A stretch of DNA of 64,000 nt from Butyricicoccus_A sp945486175. GTDB taxonomy: Bacteria > Bacillota > Clostridia > Oscillospirales > Butyricicoccaceae. The notes under the pieces were generated by a model that worked only from the letters and a program-made list of their open reading frames with translations, ran no database searches and had not been told where the DNA came from. This document shows positions 1 through 8,403 of this stretch, piece after piece. A program made the position numbers and the translations under genes. The stretch covers positions 1-64,000 of the forward strand of contig CALZUY010000001.1 of NCBI GenBank assembly GCA_945829445.1, given 5' to 3'. Positions within the stretch are counted from its first letter, which is position 1; each line of letters opens with the position of its first letter.

Positions 1-227
1 TCTGCTACCGCAAGGGCTGGTTTGATGAGGCGATGCAGGAGATCAATCAGGCGTGTACGATGGCGCCGAACAATGCAGAATACCGCCGCATGCAGAGCAT
101 GCTCAGCAACAGCTCGGCTTATGGCGGATACCGCCCGATGCAGCAGAATGACGCGATGGACTGCTGTACGCAGTTGCTGTGTCTGAACTGCCTGTGCAGC
201 TGCTGCGGCGGAGGCGGAGGCTGCTGA
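1..227 (+). CDS. C-terminal end of a J-domain/TPR-like protein with a Cys-rich tail (5' truncated)
   Basis: Open at the left edge; the first complete codon in frame begins at base 3 and the stop is TGA 225-227. The visible part has a helical, TPR-like stretch (a Tyr-Arg-Lys-Gly-Trp-Phe-Asp-Glu-Ala run followed by APNNAEYRRM). It ends in a tail with eight cysteines in about 21 residues (CC, LCLNCLCSCC, GGGGGC). Clostridial J-domain proteins often end in such a CC..C..C..CC tail, so a DnaJ-like co-chaperone is my best guess, but the J domain itself would lie outside the window. The tail could bind metal or be a redox or lipidation site; nothing here decides that. An intrinsic terminator follows at 241-267. 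Confidence 0.55.
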   Translation, partial: CYRKGWFDEAMQEINQACTMAPNNAEYRRMQSMLSNSSAYGGYRPMQQNDAMDCCTQLLCLNCLCSCCGGGGGC

Positions 228-240
228 TTGAGAAGGGAAG

Positions 241-267
241 AGGATTGCCGGACGGCAGTCCTTTTTT
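241..267 (+). terminator. Intrinsic terminator after the Cys-tail gene
   Basis: A 9-bp stem (241-249 with 254-262, one T-G wobble) with a GGAC loop runs directly into a T tract at 262-267. It separates the Cys-tail gene from the membrane protein gene at 417. Confidence 0.8.
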
Positions 268-416
268 CACAGACAGATGTGCGAACGATCCGAACGGAAA
301 ACCTGAATCTGTGAAGGAAACGAATTCAAACCGGCATTTCAAAAAGGATTTTCGGACGGCAGTGCATGTGATTGTATCCACACATTGCTTAAACTTGCAC
401 AAGGATGTGACATGAA

Positions 417-926
417 ATGGAAAAACAGGATAAAACCAGAAGGCTGACCTTCTGCGCAATCATGACCGCGCTGGGCGTCCTTTTCCTGATGATGGGGTCG
501 ATGATGCCGGGAATGCGCGTTGCATTTACGGCGATTGCCGGTGTTGTCGCTGCGCTGGCTGTGGTACAGGGGAATCTGGCTTACGGTCTGCTGACTGTCG
601 TTGCAACGGCGATTCTGTCAGCACTGATCGTGCCCGCCAAGGAAATTGCCCTGCTATATGCGACTTTCTTCGGCCCGTATACGCTGGTGAAAAATCTGAT
701 CGAACGGCTGCACAAACTCCCGCTGGAATGGGTGCTCAAGCTGCTGTTCTGCGGGATTGTCGCGATGCTGCTGTTTACATTCGCTGACAGTGTGCTTGCC
801 ATGGTTCCGGCTGTGCTTGCGTCACATATCTGGCTGTTTCTCCCGGTGGTGCTTGTTGTTTTCGCAGCTTATGACATTGTCTTTTCAAAGCTGATCGCAT
901 ACCTGTTCCAGCGCCTGCATATCTGA
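417..926 (+). CDS. Small polytopic membrane protein, function unknown (ECF S-component-like)
   Basis: 169 residues with about five or six hydrophobic segments (roughly residues 10-30, 33-50, 53-75, 100-120 and 125-160). The amino end, KTRRLTFCAIMTALGVLFLM, resembles the start of energy-coupling factor substrate-binding (S) components, which usually have six helices and about 170-200 residues. No substrate can be named, and I see no ATPase or T-component nearby, so a shared ECF module elsewhere would be required. An alternative is an unrelated membrane protein of unknown function. No strong ribosome binding site is visible before ATG 417; a second ATG at 412 opens only a short out-of-frame peptide. 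It lies alone between the terminator at 241 and the yicC promoter at 1010. Confidence 0.6.
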   Translation: MEKQDKTRRLTFCAIMTALGVLFLMMGSMMPGMRVAFTAIAGVVAALAVVQGNLAYGLLTVVATAILSALIVPAKEIALLYATFFGPYTLVKNLIERLHKLPLEWVLKLLFCGIVAMLLFTFADSVLAMVPAVLASHIWLFLPVVLVVFAAYDIVFSKLIAYLFQRLHI

Positions 927-1009
927 ATATGAATTCAGCAAAAGGAACAATATAAGAACATATTCAAAAGAAAATATTGTATATATTGCAAGAAAATGGC
1001 CCGTTTCGC

Positions 1010-1039
1010 TTGAACATAAGTGATGCGGGCTGTTACAAT
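1010..1039 (+). promoter_or_regulatory. Promoter of the yicC housekeeping operon
   Basis: TTGAAC (1010-1015), an 18-bp spacer, then TACAAT (1034-1039). It is the only well-spaced sigma-A-type site in the 190-bp gap before yicC. The transcript would start near 1046, immediately before the hairpin at 1050. Confidence 0.6.
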
Positions 1040-1049
1040 AGCATGGAAA

Positions 1050-1088
1050 CCCTTTTGAGAACGAGTAAAGAGAGCAAAAGGGATTTTT
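1050..1088 (+). promoter_or_regulatory. Leader hairpin with a T-run in the 5' UTR of yicC
   Basis: CCCTTTTG (1050-1057) pairs with CAAAAGGG (1075-1082) around a 17-nt loop and is followed by ATTTTT (1083-1088). It sits a few bases after the predicted transcription start, so it may attenuate the operon. The A/T-rich stem makes it a weak terminator. Confidence 0.4.
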
Positions 1089-1115
1089 GAATTTCTGAAT
1101 ATGGGAGGAATTTCC

Positions 1116-1991
1116 TTGAGAAGCATGACCGGATACGGCAGAGCCCGCCAGACGCTGCATGAGCGTGACATCACGGTGGAGCTCCGTTCCGTCAACCATC
1201 GATATCTCGACGTCAATGTAAAGGCACCGCGCATTTACGGTTTTCTGGAAGAGGCTGCGAAGACCGCTGTCGCTTCGCTGATCGCGCGCGGAAAGGTGGA
1301 TGTGTTTATTTCCATCGATTCCGGTGCATCGGGTGATGTGCGCATTTCGCTCAACCACAAAATTCTGGAGGGCTATCTGGATGCCCTGCACGAGATGCGC
1401 GACCAGTATGGACTGACCGATGACATCAGCGTGATGCGTCTGGCACGCCTGCCGGATATTTTTTCCGCGGAAAAGCAGGAGGCGGATGCCGACGAGCTGA
1501 CAAAGGATGTGCTGGAGGTATTGACTGCCGCAGGCGCGGATTTCTGCGCGATGCGTGCGCGCGAAGGCGCCAAGATGAAGGAGGACATCCTGTCCCGCGG
1601 ACAGACCATTTTGCAGTTGGTCGCTGAGGTGGAAAAGCGCTCGCCGCAGGCGGTGGAGGAATACCGCGCCAAGCTGACCGCGCGCATGAATGAGGTGCTC
1701 GCGGACACGACGATTGACCCGCAGCGCATTCTGGCAGAGGCGGCAATTTATGCGGACCGTACGGCAGTCGCCGAGGAAACCGTCCGCCTGCGCAGCCATA
1801 TGCATCAGATGGAGGTCATGGCGGCAGAGGAAAAGCCCATCGGCCGCAAGTTGGACTTCCTCGTTCAGGAGATGAACCGCGAGGCAAATACCATCGGATC
1901 GAAGGCCAATGACATTGAACTGGCAAAAATTGTTGTCGACATCAAGTCTGAAATCGAAAAGATCCGTGAACAGATCCAGAATATTGAATAA
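1116..1991 (+). CDS. yicC: YicC family endoribonuclease
   Basis: Metal-dependent endoribonuclease family (YicC/YloC) that turns over RNA in the cytoplasm. The protein opens with the family signature SMTGYGRA and ends with the diagnostic GRKLDFLVQEMNREANTIG block; ETVRLRSHMHQ is the other conserved stretch. About 291 residues, a normal length. I chose TTG 1116 rather than ATG 1101: GGGAGGA (1103-1109) is then a correctly spaced ribosome binding site, and the product begins at RSMTGYGR as in relatives, whereas starting at 1101 would put the binding site inside the gene. It is the first gene of a long tight operon; remA follows after 17 bp. The yicC-remA-gmk-rpoZ-coaBC-priA order is typical of Firmicutes. 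Confidence 0.9.
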   Translation: MRSMTGYGRARQTLHERDITVELRSVNHRYLDVNVKAPRIYGFLEEAAKTAVASLIARGKVDVFISIDSGASGDVRISLNHKILEGYLDALHEMRDQYGLTDDISVMRLARLPDIFSAEKQEADADELTKDVLEVLTAAGADFCAMRAREGAKMKEDILSRGQTILQLVAEVEKRSPQAVEEYRAKLTARMNEVLADTTIDPQRILAEAAIYADRTAVAEETVRLRSHMHQMEVMAAEEKPIGRKLDFLVQEMNREANTIGSKANDIELAKIVVDIKSEIEKIREQIQNIE

Positions 1992-2008
1992 CCGGAGGCA
2001 TCATTCCG

Positions 2009-2275
2009 ATGAAGCTCATCAACATTGGGTTTGGCAATATGATTTCCGCAGACCGGCTGATCGCGATTGTATCGCCGGATTCTGCGCCGATCAAACGCAT
2101 TGTACAGGAAGCGCGTGAGCGCAATATGCTGATCGATGCGTCGTATGGCAGGCGCACGCGCGCCGTTATTGTCATGGACAGCGACCATGTGGTGCTGTCC
2201 GCAATCCTGCCGGAGACCATTTCCGGCAGAGCGGGAAACCGTGAAAACGAGAACGAGGTGATTGACGATGAGTAA
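2009..2275 (+). CDS. remA: RemA/DUF370 family DNA-binding regulator
   Basis: 88 residues matching RemA, the small DNA-binding regulator that in Bacillus subtilis activates biofilm matrix operons. MKLINIGFGNMISADRLIAI and the RRTRAVIVMDSDHVVLSA stretch are family hallmarks. In non-Bacillus Clostridia its targets are unknown, so only the DNA-binding role can be transferred. It follows yicC by 17 bp and its last codons overlap the gmk start (ATG 2268), so the two are translationally coupled. Confidence 0.9.
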   Translation: MKLINIGFGNMISADRLIAIVSPDSAPIKRIVQEARERNMLIDASYGRRTRAVIVMDSDHVVLSAILPETISGRAGNRENENEVIDDE

Positions 2276-2852
2276 ACAGGGAATTCTTTTTGTCCTGACC
2301 GGCCCGTCCGGCGTCGGCAAGGGCACGGTTCTCGCCGAAGTGCGCAAACAGAAGGAATTGTACCTGTCCATCTCCGCCACGACGCGCCAGCCGCGCCCGG
2401 GCGAGCAGGACGGCGTGCAGTACTATTTCCTGACGCGTGAGCAGTTTGAGCAGAAGGTCGCGGAAAACGGCTTTCTCGAGCACGCGGAGTTCAGCGGGAA
2501 CTGCTATGGCACACCGGCGGCGCCGGTGGATGAACAGCTTGCGGCAGGACGGGATGTCATGCTGGAAATCGAGGTGCAGGGCGCGATGCAGGTACATCAG
2601 ATGCGTCAGGATGCCGTGCGTATCTTTATTGCTCCGCCGAGCTTTGCCGAGCTGGAACGCCGTCTGACCGGGCGCGGGACAGAGGATGCCGACGCAGTGA
2701 GCCGCCGTCTGGAGACCGCGAAGCACGAGCTGACACTGGCGGATGAATTTGATTACATTGTCATCAACAACACTGTGGAGCAGGCGACAGCCGATGTGCT
2801 GGCGATTCTGCGCGCCGAGAGCTGCCGTGCAGCAAGAGTAGAAATCAAGTAA
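2268..2852 (+). CDS. gmk: Guanylate kinase
   Basis: Phosphorylates GMP to GDP with ATP in nucleotide metabolism. The Walker A motif GPSGVGKGT covers residues 12-20, followed by the GMP-binding TTRQPRPGEQDGVQYYFL region and the lid around residues 130-150. 194 residues, a standard length. I start it at ATG 2268, which overlaps the remA stop and gives MSKQGILFVLTGPSG; a TTG six bases upstream is possible but would only add two residues. GAGGTG at 2255-2260 is the likely ribosome binding site. Confidence 0.96.
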   Translation: MSKQGILFVLTGPSGVGKGTVLAEVRKQKELYLSISATTRQPRPGEQDGVQYYFLTREQFEQKVAENGFLEHAEFSGNCYGTPAAPVDEQLAAGRDVMLEIEVQGAMQVHQMRQDAVRIFIAPPSFAELERRLTGRGTEDADAVSRRLETAKHELTLADEFDYIVINNTVEQATADVLAILRAESCRAARVEIK

Positions 2853-2904
2853 AACGAGCAGGCGGCACATGCCGCCGATTTATGATAGAAGGAGCGAAAA
2901 TAAT

Positions 2905-3237
2905 ATGTTAAAGCCGTCTATGCAGGATCTGATGAAGAGAGTCAACAACCGCTATCTGCTGGTCAATCTGGCCGCACAGCGCGCGCGTGATCTGTCCGCA
3001 GAGGAAGAAACCTCCGACATCAAGCTGGAAGAGAAGCCGATCAAGATTGCGCTGGATGAAATCTGTGACGATAAGATCGAGTACCGTCCGGGTCCGAAGC
3101 CGCAGGCAGAGGATCTGCTGGCAGCAGCGAGCGCACAGGACGTGAGCGAGGCGGACGATGTGCTGCTGGACGCAGAGGAAGATGTCATTTCCCTGGATGA
3201 CGACGCAGAGGACGAGTCTGCGCTGGAGGATCTGTAA
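2905..3237 (+). CDS. rpoZ: RNA polymerase omega subunit with an acidic C-terminal tail
   Basis: Omega promotes assembly and stability of RNA polymerase by binding beta-prime. Residues 1-60 carry the family pattern (MLKPSMQDLMKR, NRYLLVNLAAQRAR, then the KPIKIALDEI segment). Start ATG 2905 has GGAG at 2891-2894 and matches relatives; earlier in-frame codons lack a binding site. At 110 residues it is longer than the usual 65-90, because of a strongly acidic tail from about residue 75 to the end (repeated DD, EE and ED). Its place between gmk and coaBC is the usual one. Confidence 0.88.
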   Translation: MLKPSMQDLMKRVNNRYLLVNLAAQRARDLSAEEETSDIKLEEKPIKIALDEICDDKIEYRPGPKPQAEDLLAAASAQDVSEADDVLLDAEEDVISLDDDAEDESALEDL

Positions 3238-3240
3238 GAG

Positions 3241-4449
3241 ATGGATTTTTCCGGAAAAACCGTGGTGCTCGGCGTCACCGGGGGCATTGCCGCCTATAAG
3301 GCATGCGACCTGGTGAGCCGGCTGCGGAAAAAGGATATCAAAATTCATGTCATTCTGACCAAACACGCCTGTGAGTTTGTCCAGCCGCTGACGTTCGAGG
3401 TGCTGTCCGGCGCGCGCGCCGTGACCGACCAGTTCAACCGCGATTTTCCATGGGAGGTGGAACACATTGCGCTGGCAAAGGCGGCAGATGTGTTCGCCGT
3501 CGTTCCGGCAACAGCCAACATTCTGGGCAAATATGCGCACGGCATTGCGGACGACATGTTATCCACGACACTGCTGGCAACGCGCGCCCCGGTGCTGTTC
3601 GCGCCCGCGATGAACACGGCAATGTACGAAAATCCTGCGGTGCAGGACAACATTGCGGCGCTGCGTGCGCGCGGCTGCCTGTTTGTCGAGCCGGCCTGCG
3701 GCCATCTGGCGTGCGGGGATACCGGACGCGGCAAGCTGGCGGATGTCGAGGTCATCGAACAGGCGATTCTGGACGCGCTGACCGAAAAGGATATGAAGGG
3801 CATGCGCGTGACCGTCACGGCGGGCCCGACACGTGAGGCACTCGACCCGGTGCGCTTCCTGTCCAACCATTCGACCGGAAAAATGGGCTATGCCATCGCG
3901 CGCTGCGCGAAAATGCGCGGCGCAGAGGTCACGCTGGTTTCCGGCCCGGTGGCACTGCCGCCGGTGGACGGTGTGAAGATGGTGCCGGTCACCTCCGCAT
4001 GTGACATGCGTCAGGCGGTCATGGATGCGCTGCCGCAGTCGGACTTTGTCATCAAGGCGGCTGCCGTCGGCGATTACCGCCCGGCGGAGTTCAAGGATGA
4101 TAAAATCAAAAAGCACGACGACGATATGAGCGTTGCCCTCGTGCGCAATCCGGATATTCTGGCGGAAATCGGCCAGAAGCGCCGAGACGACCAGGTGATC
4201 TGCGGATTTTCGATGGAAACCCGTGATCTGGTCGAAAATTCCACCAAAAAGCTGAAGAGCAAAAACTGTGACGTCATTGTCGCGAATAATTTGAAGGTAA
4301 AGGGCGCGGGCTTTGCAGGCGACACCAATGTGGTGACGCTGCTGTACCGCGACGGCACGCGCGAGCCGCTTGAGCTGATGGGCAAGGGCGATGTAGCGGA
4401 TATCCTGCTTGACCGACTGCTTGCGCTGTGGAAGAGCAAGCAGTCGTGA
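3241..4449 (+). CDS. coaBC: Bifunctional phosphopantothenoylcysteine decarboxylase/synthetase
   Basis: Catalyses two steps of coenzyme A synthesis. The N-terminal FMN-dependent CoaC domain (about 1-180) shows GVTGGIAAYK, the histidine in VEHIALAKAAD, the PATANILG variant of the PASANT motif, and the active-site cysteine region CGHLACGDTGRGKL. The C-terminal CTP-dependent CoaB domain (about 185-402) shows TAGPTREALDPVRFLSNHST and the KKLKSKNCDVIVAN segment with the conserved lysine. 402 residues, the normal fused length. It begins 3 bp after rpoZ, and its TGA overlaps the priA start. Confidence 0.96.
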   Translation: MDFSGKTVVLGVTGGIAAYKACDLVSRLRKKDIKIHVILTKHACEFVQPLTFEVLSGARAVTDQFNRDFPWEVEHIALAKAADVFAVVPATANILGKYAHGIADDMLSTTLLATRAPVLFAPAMNTAMYENPAVQDNIAALRARGCLFVEPACGHLACGDTGRGKLADVEVIEQAILDALTEKDMKGMRVTVTAGPTREALDPVRFLSNHSTGKMGYAIARCAKMRGAEVTLVSGPVALPPVDGVKMVPVTSACDMRQAVMDALPQSDFVIKAAAVGDYRPAEFKDDKIKKHDDDMSVALVRNPDILAEIGQKRRDDQVICGFSMETRDLVENSTKKLKSKNCDVIVANNLKVKGAGFAGDTNVVTLLYRDGTREPLELMGKGDVADILLDRLLALWKSKQS

Positions 4450-6902
4450 TGCAGTCGGTTTGCCGTGTCGCGGTGTCCGCCGCAAATTATGCGTTTGACC
4501 GGCTGTATGACTACGATATCCCGGAAGAACTGCGCGGGCAGGTGCAGCCGGGTGTGCGTGTCATCGTGCCGTTCGGCAAGGGAAGCCGCACCTGTGAGGC
4601 GATTGTTGTGCGCATGGGCTGTGATCCAAAGTCGGAATTTTCGCGCAAATCGATCTGCCGCGTGCTGGACGCGGAGCCGGTCATGGATGCGCATCTGCTC
4701 CGGCTGGCGGCACACATGTGCTCAACGCTGTTCTGCACGTTTTATGACTGCGCGCGCGCCATGCTCCCGGCAGGCTTGTGGTTCCGCAGGATTGAGCGCT
4801 ATACGCTGGCGGAAGAGATCACCGAAGCACAGCGCGCACAGCTGGCACAGGAGCATCCGGTGCTGTCCGTGTTTACCAGACGCAAGCGCACAGCGACGGC
4901 AAAGGAAATCACAAAAAAATGCGGCGAACTGCCCGCAGAACAGTTGAATGCGCTGTGCGCACGCGGCATTTTGACCTTTTCCAGTGAATTTGACCGCCGT
5001 GTGAGTGACAAGACCGTCACGATGTACGGGCTGGCGATGCCGGACGATGAGGCGATGCGTCTTGCGGAGTGCGGCAGAAGCCCGGTGCGCATGGAGGTCG
5101 TCAGCGCGCTGATGCATGAGGGCGCGCTCAGCCGCCACGATTTGCAGTATCTCAGCGGCGCGAGCAGTGAAGTGCTGCGCGCGATGGTCAAAAAGGGCAT
5201 GCTGTACCAATGGGAGGAGGAGACCTTCCGCCTGCCGGAACAGGAAGAGCTGCCGCCGAAGCAGGAGTATGTGCTCAGCCCGCAGCAGCAGGCAGCATAT
5301 GACCGCATGGAGCCGCTGCTGCTCTCCGGACATCCCGAGGCGGCATTGCTGTTCGGCGTGACGGGCAGCGGCAAGACGCAGGTTTACCTGCGGCTGATTG
5401 AGCGCACGCTGCGCGAAGGCAGAAGCGCCATCGTGCTTGTGCCGGAAATCGGCCTCACACCGCAGCTCATCCGCAAGTTTATGGCGCAGTTCGGCGAAAT
5501 TACGGCGGTGCTGCACTCGGCGCTGTCGGTCGGCGAGCGCTATGACAGCTGGAAACGCATTCGTTCGGGTGCGGCGCGCGTCATCGTCGGCACTCGGTCG
5601 GCCGTGTTTGCCCCGGCACAGAATCTCGGCCTGCTCATTCTCGACGAAGAGCAGGACGATGCCTATAAATCAGAGAACAATCCGCGCTATCATGCGCGGG
5701 ATGTTGCAAAATACCGCGCGATGCAGGAAAATGCGCTCGTTGTATTCGGTTCCGCAACACCATCCATCGAGACCTTTTACGGCGCGGAGATCGGAAAATA
5801 TCCGATGCTTTCGCTGCGCGAACGCTATGCAGGTGCGCGGCTGCCGCAGGTCACGATTGCGGACATGCGCGGGCTGACCCGGCAGGGGTATACCAGTGCA
5901 GTCGGCCCGGTGCTGCGGCAGGCGATGGATACCTGCCTTGCGGAGGGACACCAGTGCATTCTGTTCCTCAACCGGCGCGGTGCGGCGCGGCAGGTGGTGT
6001 GCACCGCCTGCGGCTGGACGCCAGAATGTCCGTCGTGCAGCGTATCGATGACCTATCATTCGGTCAACCATCGTTTGATCTGCCATTATTGCGGGCATAC
6101 GGAGCCGTTGCCGCGCGTGTGCCCATCCTGCGGGTGTACGCATCTGAAAACCGACGGCATCGGCACCCAGCGGCTGGAGCAGGAGCTGCACGAGCTGTTC
6201 ACGGAGGCCTCTGTCTTGCGTATGGACGCGGATACAACCGGAACAAAGGGCGCGCATGCCAAGCTGCTCGCGCAGGTCGCCGACGGAAAAGCTGACATCC
6301 TGCTCGGCACACAGATGGTCACAAAGGGACTGGATTTTGACAATGTCACGCTGGTCGGCATCATTGATGCGGATCAGGCGCTGTTTGCGCAGGATTACCG
6401 CGCGCGGGAGCGGACATTTTCGCTCCTGACACAGGTGGTGGGGCGCGCAGGACGGCGCGGGACACAGGGACATGCGGTCATTCAGACCTACAGCCCGGAA
6501 AATCCGGTCATTTTAAACGCCGCCCGGCAGGATTACGAGCGGTTTTATGAGGAAGAAATTGAGGTGCGCCGCGCCTTGCAGTGCCCGCCTGCGGCACAGA
6601 TTGTCGTGCTGACAGCGAGTGCGGAGCGCGAGCGCGATGTGCTCGAAGCACTGGTTGCCGTGAAAGCGCGGCTGGAAAGCCTGATGGCGGGACAGTTCGC
6701 CGATTTCTGCTATCCTGTGCTCGGCCCGGCGCCCGCTGCGGTTGTGCGCGTGCAGAACCGCTATCGCTATCACCTGTCCATCCGCTGCCCGGAGGGCAGG
6801 CGCCGCCGTGAACTGATCGGCGGCGTGCTGCGGGAATTTGCCGCGAACAGCAAATTCCGTTCGGTCGCGCTGTATGCGGATATCAATCCGATGCAGGTGT
6901 GA
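4449..6902 (+). CDS. priA: Primosomal replication restart helicase PriA
   Basis: 3'-5' DNA helicase that reloads the replisome at stalled forks. In order: a 3' DNA-binding domain (about 1-100), a winged helix, Walker A GVTGSGKTQVY, motif II DEEQDD (DEEH in many homologues), then the zinc-binding region with CTACGWTPECPSC and CHYCGH...CPSCGC pairs. The helicase C-terminal part includes TQMVTKGLDFDNVTLVG and VVGRAGRRG. About 817 residues. The ATG at 4449 overlaps the coaBC stop as TGATG, so I prefer it; an in-frame ATG at 4428 inside coaBC would add seven residues. The gap to def is 58 bp. Confidence 0.95.
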   Translation: MQSVCRVAVSAANYAFDRLYDYDIPEELRGQVQPGVRVIVPFGKGSRTCEAIVVRMGCDPKSEFSRKSICRVLDAEPVMDAHLLRLAAHMCSTLFCTFYDCARAMLPAGLWFRRIERYTLAEEITEAQRAQLAQEHPVLSVFTRRKRTATAKEITKKCGELPAEQLNALCARGILTFSSEFDRRVSDKTVTMYGLAMPDDEAMRLAECGRSPVRMEVVSALMHEGALSRHDLQYLSGASSEVLRAMVKKGMLYQWEEETFRLPEQEELPPKQEYVLSPQQQAAYDRMEPLLLSGHPEAALLFGVTGSGKTQVYLRLIERTLREGRSAIVLVPEIGLTPQLIRKFMAQFGEITAVLHSALSVGERYDSWKRIRSGAARVIVGTRSAVFAPAQNLGLLILDEEQDDAYKSENNPRYHARDVAKYRAMQENALVVFGSATPSIETFYGAEIGKYPMLSLRERYAGARLPQVTIADMRGLTRQGYTSAVGPVLRQAMDTCLAEGHQCILFLNRRGAARQVVCTACGWTPECPSCSVSMTYHSVNHRLICHYCGHTEPLPRVCPSCGCTHLKTDGIGTQRLEQELHELFTEASVLRMDADTTGTKGAHAKLLAQVADGKADILLGTQMVTKGLDFDNVTLVGIIDADQALFAQDYRARERTFSLLTQVVGRAGRRGTQGHAVIQTYSPENPVILNAARQDYERFYEEEIEVRRALQCPPAAQIVVLTASAERERDVLEALVAVKARLESLMAGQFADFCYPVLGPAPAAVVRVQNRYRYHLSIRCPEGRRRRELIGGVLREFAANSKFRSVALYADINPMQV

Positions 6903-6960
6903 ATGGCAGCGATGAATAAAAGAAAGTTACACGTTTGTTTGAGAATAAAGGAGGATTTTT

Positions 6961-7446
6961 ATGCCTGTACGTCAGATTCTTACCGATCCCGATCCGGTGC
7001 TGTATAAAAAATGCCATCCGGTCACAAAATTTGACAAGAGACTTGCGTCCCTGCTGGAGGACATGGCGCAGACCATGCTTGCGGCAAACGGTGTCGGCCT
7101 TGCGGGCCCGCAGATCGGCATGGTACGCCGTATCTGTGTCGTGCTGGATACCAACAACAACGACAAGATCATTGAGATGGTCAACCCGGAGGTCATTGCA
7201 ACCGAAGGTTCTCAGACCGGTTCCGAGGGCTGCCTGAGCTTTCCGGATAAATTCGGCGTTGTCACCCGCCCGAATGTCGTCACCGTCCGTGCACAGGACC
7301 GCAACGGCGAGTGGTTCACCATCACCGGACAGGGTCTGACTGCACGCGCATTCCTGCATGAGATCGATCATCTGGATGGCCACGTGTTCACCGAAAAGGT
7401 GACGCAGTTCATCGAGCCGTCCGACGAAGAGGATGAGGAAGAATGA
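6961..7446 (+). CDS. def: Peptide deformylase
   Basis: Removes the formyl group from the initiator methionine of nascent proteins. All three family motifs are present: GVGLAGPQ (44-51), EGCLS with metal-ligand Cys91, and HEIDH with ligands His133/His137 and catalytic Glu134. 161 residues, with an acidic end (PSDEEDEEE). AAGGAGG at 6950-6956 is a strong ribosome binding site for ATG 6961. The stop overlaps the fmt start (7443-7446), linking deformylation to formylation as in many bacteria. Confidence 0.97.
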   Translation: MPVRQILTDPDPVLYKKCHPVTKFDKRLASLLEDMAQTMLAANGVGLAGPQIGMVRRICVVLDTNNNDKIIEMVNPEVIATEGSQTGSEGCLSFPDKFGVVTRPNVVTVRAQDRNGEWFTITGQGLTARAFLHEIDHLDGHVFTEKVTQFIEPSDEEDEEE

Positions 7447-8378
7447 GAATCGTTTATATGGGCACGCCGGACTTTGCGGTCGCGTCGCTCGAACGGCTGA
7501 TTGCGGACGGCCATAACATTGCCGCCGTATTCACCCAGCCGGACAAGCCGCAGGGCCGCAAGATGAAACTGACCCCGCCGCCAGTCAAGCAGCTCGCCAT
7601 GCAGCATGGCATTCCGGTTTACCAGCCGGATACGTTTAAAAACGAAAGCCAGCTGGCATTGCTGCAGGAGCTGGATCCGGAGGTCATTGTGGTTGTCGCG
7701 TATGGCAAGCTGCTGCCGGGCTATGTGCTCGACCTGCCGAAATACGGCTGTATCAATGTGCACGGCTCGCTGCTGCCGAAATACCGCGGCGCGGCGCCGG
7801 TGCAGTGGATGGTGCTCAACGGCGAGAAGACCGCGGGTGTCACGACGATGTATATGGATCGCGGGCTGGATACCGGCGACATCTTGCTGATGCGGGAAAC
7901 CGAGGTCGGGGAGAATGAGACAGCGGGCGAGCTGTTCGACCGTCTGGCGGCAATGGGCGCCGATCTGATTTCCGAGACACTCGCACGGCTGCCGGAGGGC
8001 ATTGCGCGCACGCCGCAGGACGAAAGTGCGTCGACCTATGTCTCTGTCCTCGACAAGAGCATGGCGGTGGTTGACTGGACGAAATCCGCACAGGAGGTAC
8101 ACAACCTCATCCGCGGGCTTGACCCGTGGCCGGTCGCGCTGACGACGCGCGAGGGCGGACGGCTCAAGCTGTTCCAGTCGCGCCTGACCGGACGCACGGC
8201 ACAGGCTGCGCCGGGAACCGTTGTGGAAGCTGACCCGAAGAGCGGGCTGTTTGTCACCTGCGGCGACGGCGGCGTTCTCCAGATTCTGGAGGTGCAGATG
8301 GTCGGCAAAAAACGCATGCCTGCGGGCGATTACCTGCGTGGGCATGCCATGCAGCCGGGAACAGTACTCGGCAACTGA
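7443..8378 (+). CDS. fmt: Methionyl-tRNA formyltransferase
   Basis: Formylates initiator Met-tRNA using 10-formyltetrahydrofolate. The N-terminal catalytic domain starts MRIVYMGTPDFAV; the folate-binding loop is at HGSLLPKYRGAAP (from residue 107), with the conserved aspartate in DRGLDTGDIL. The C-terminal OB-fold tRNA-binding domain follows from about residue 205. 311 residues, the normal length. It overlaps def by 4 bp and lies 25 bp before the metallopeptidase gene. Confidence 0.97.
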   Translation: MRIVYMGTPDFAVASLERLIADGHNIAAVFTQPDKPQGRKMKLTPPPVKQLAMQHGIPVYQPDTFKNESQLALLQELDPEVIVVVAYGKLLPGYVLDLPKYGCINVHGSLLPKYRGAAPVQWMVLNGEKTAGVTTMYMDRGLDTGDILLMRETEVGENETAGELFDRLAAMGADLISETLARLPEGIARTPQDESASTYVSVLDKSMAVVDWTKSAQEVHNLIRGLDPWPVALTTREGGRLKLFQSRLTGRTAQAAPGTVVEADPKSGLFVTCGDGGVLQILEVQMVGKKRMPAGDYLRGHAMQPGTVLGN

Positions 8379-8403
8379 TTCAGGTACACCGGGGAGGGCT
8401 TTG

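Noticed and set aside
5641..5700. Inactive PriA because DEEH reads DEEQ
   Set aside because: The metal-coordinating DEE is intact and all other helicase and zinc motifs are present.
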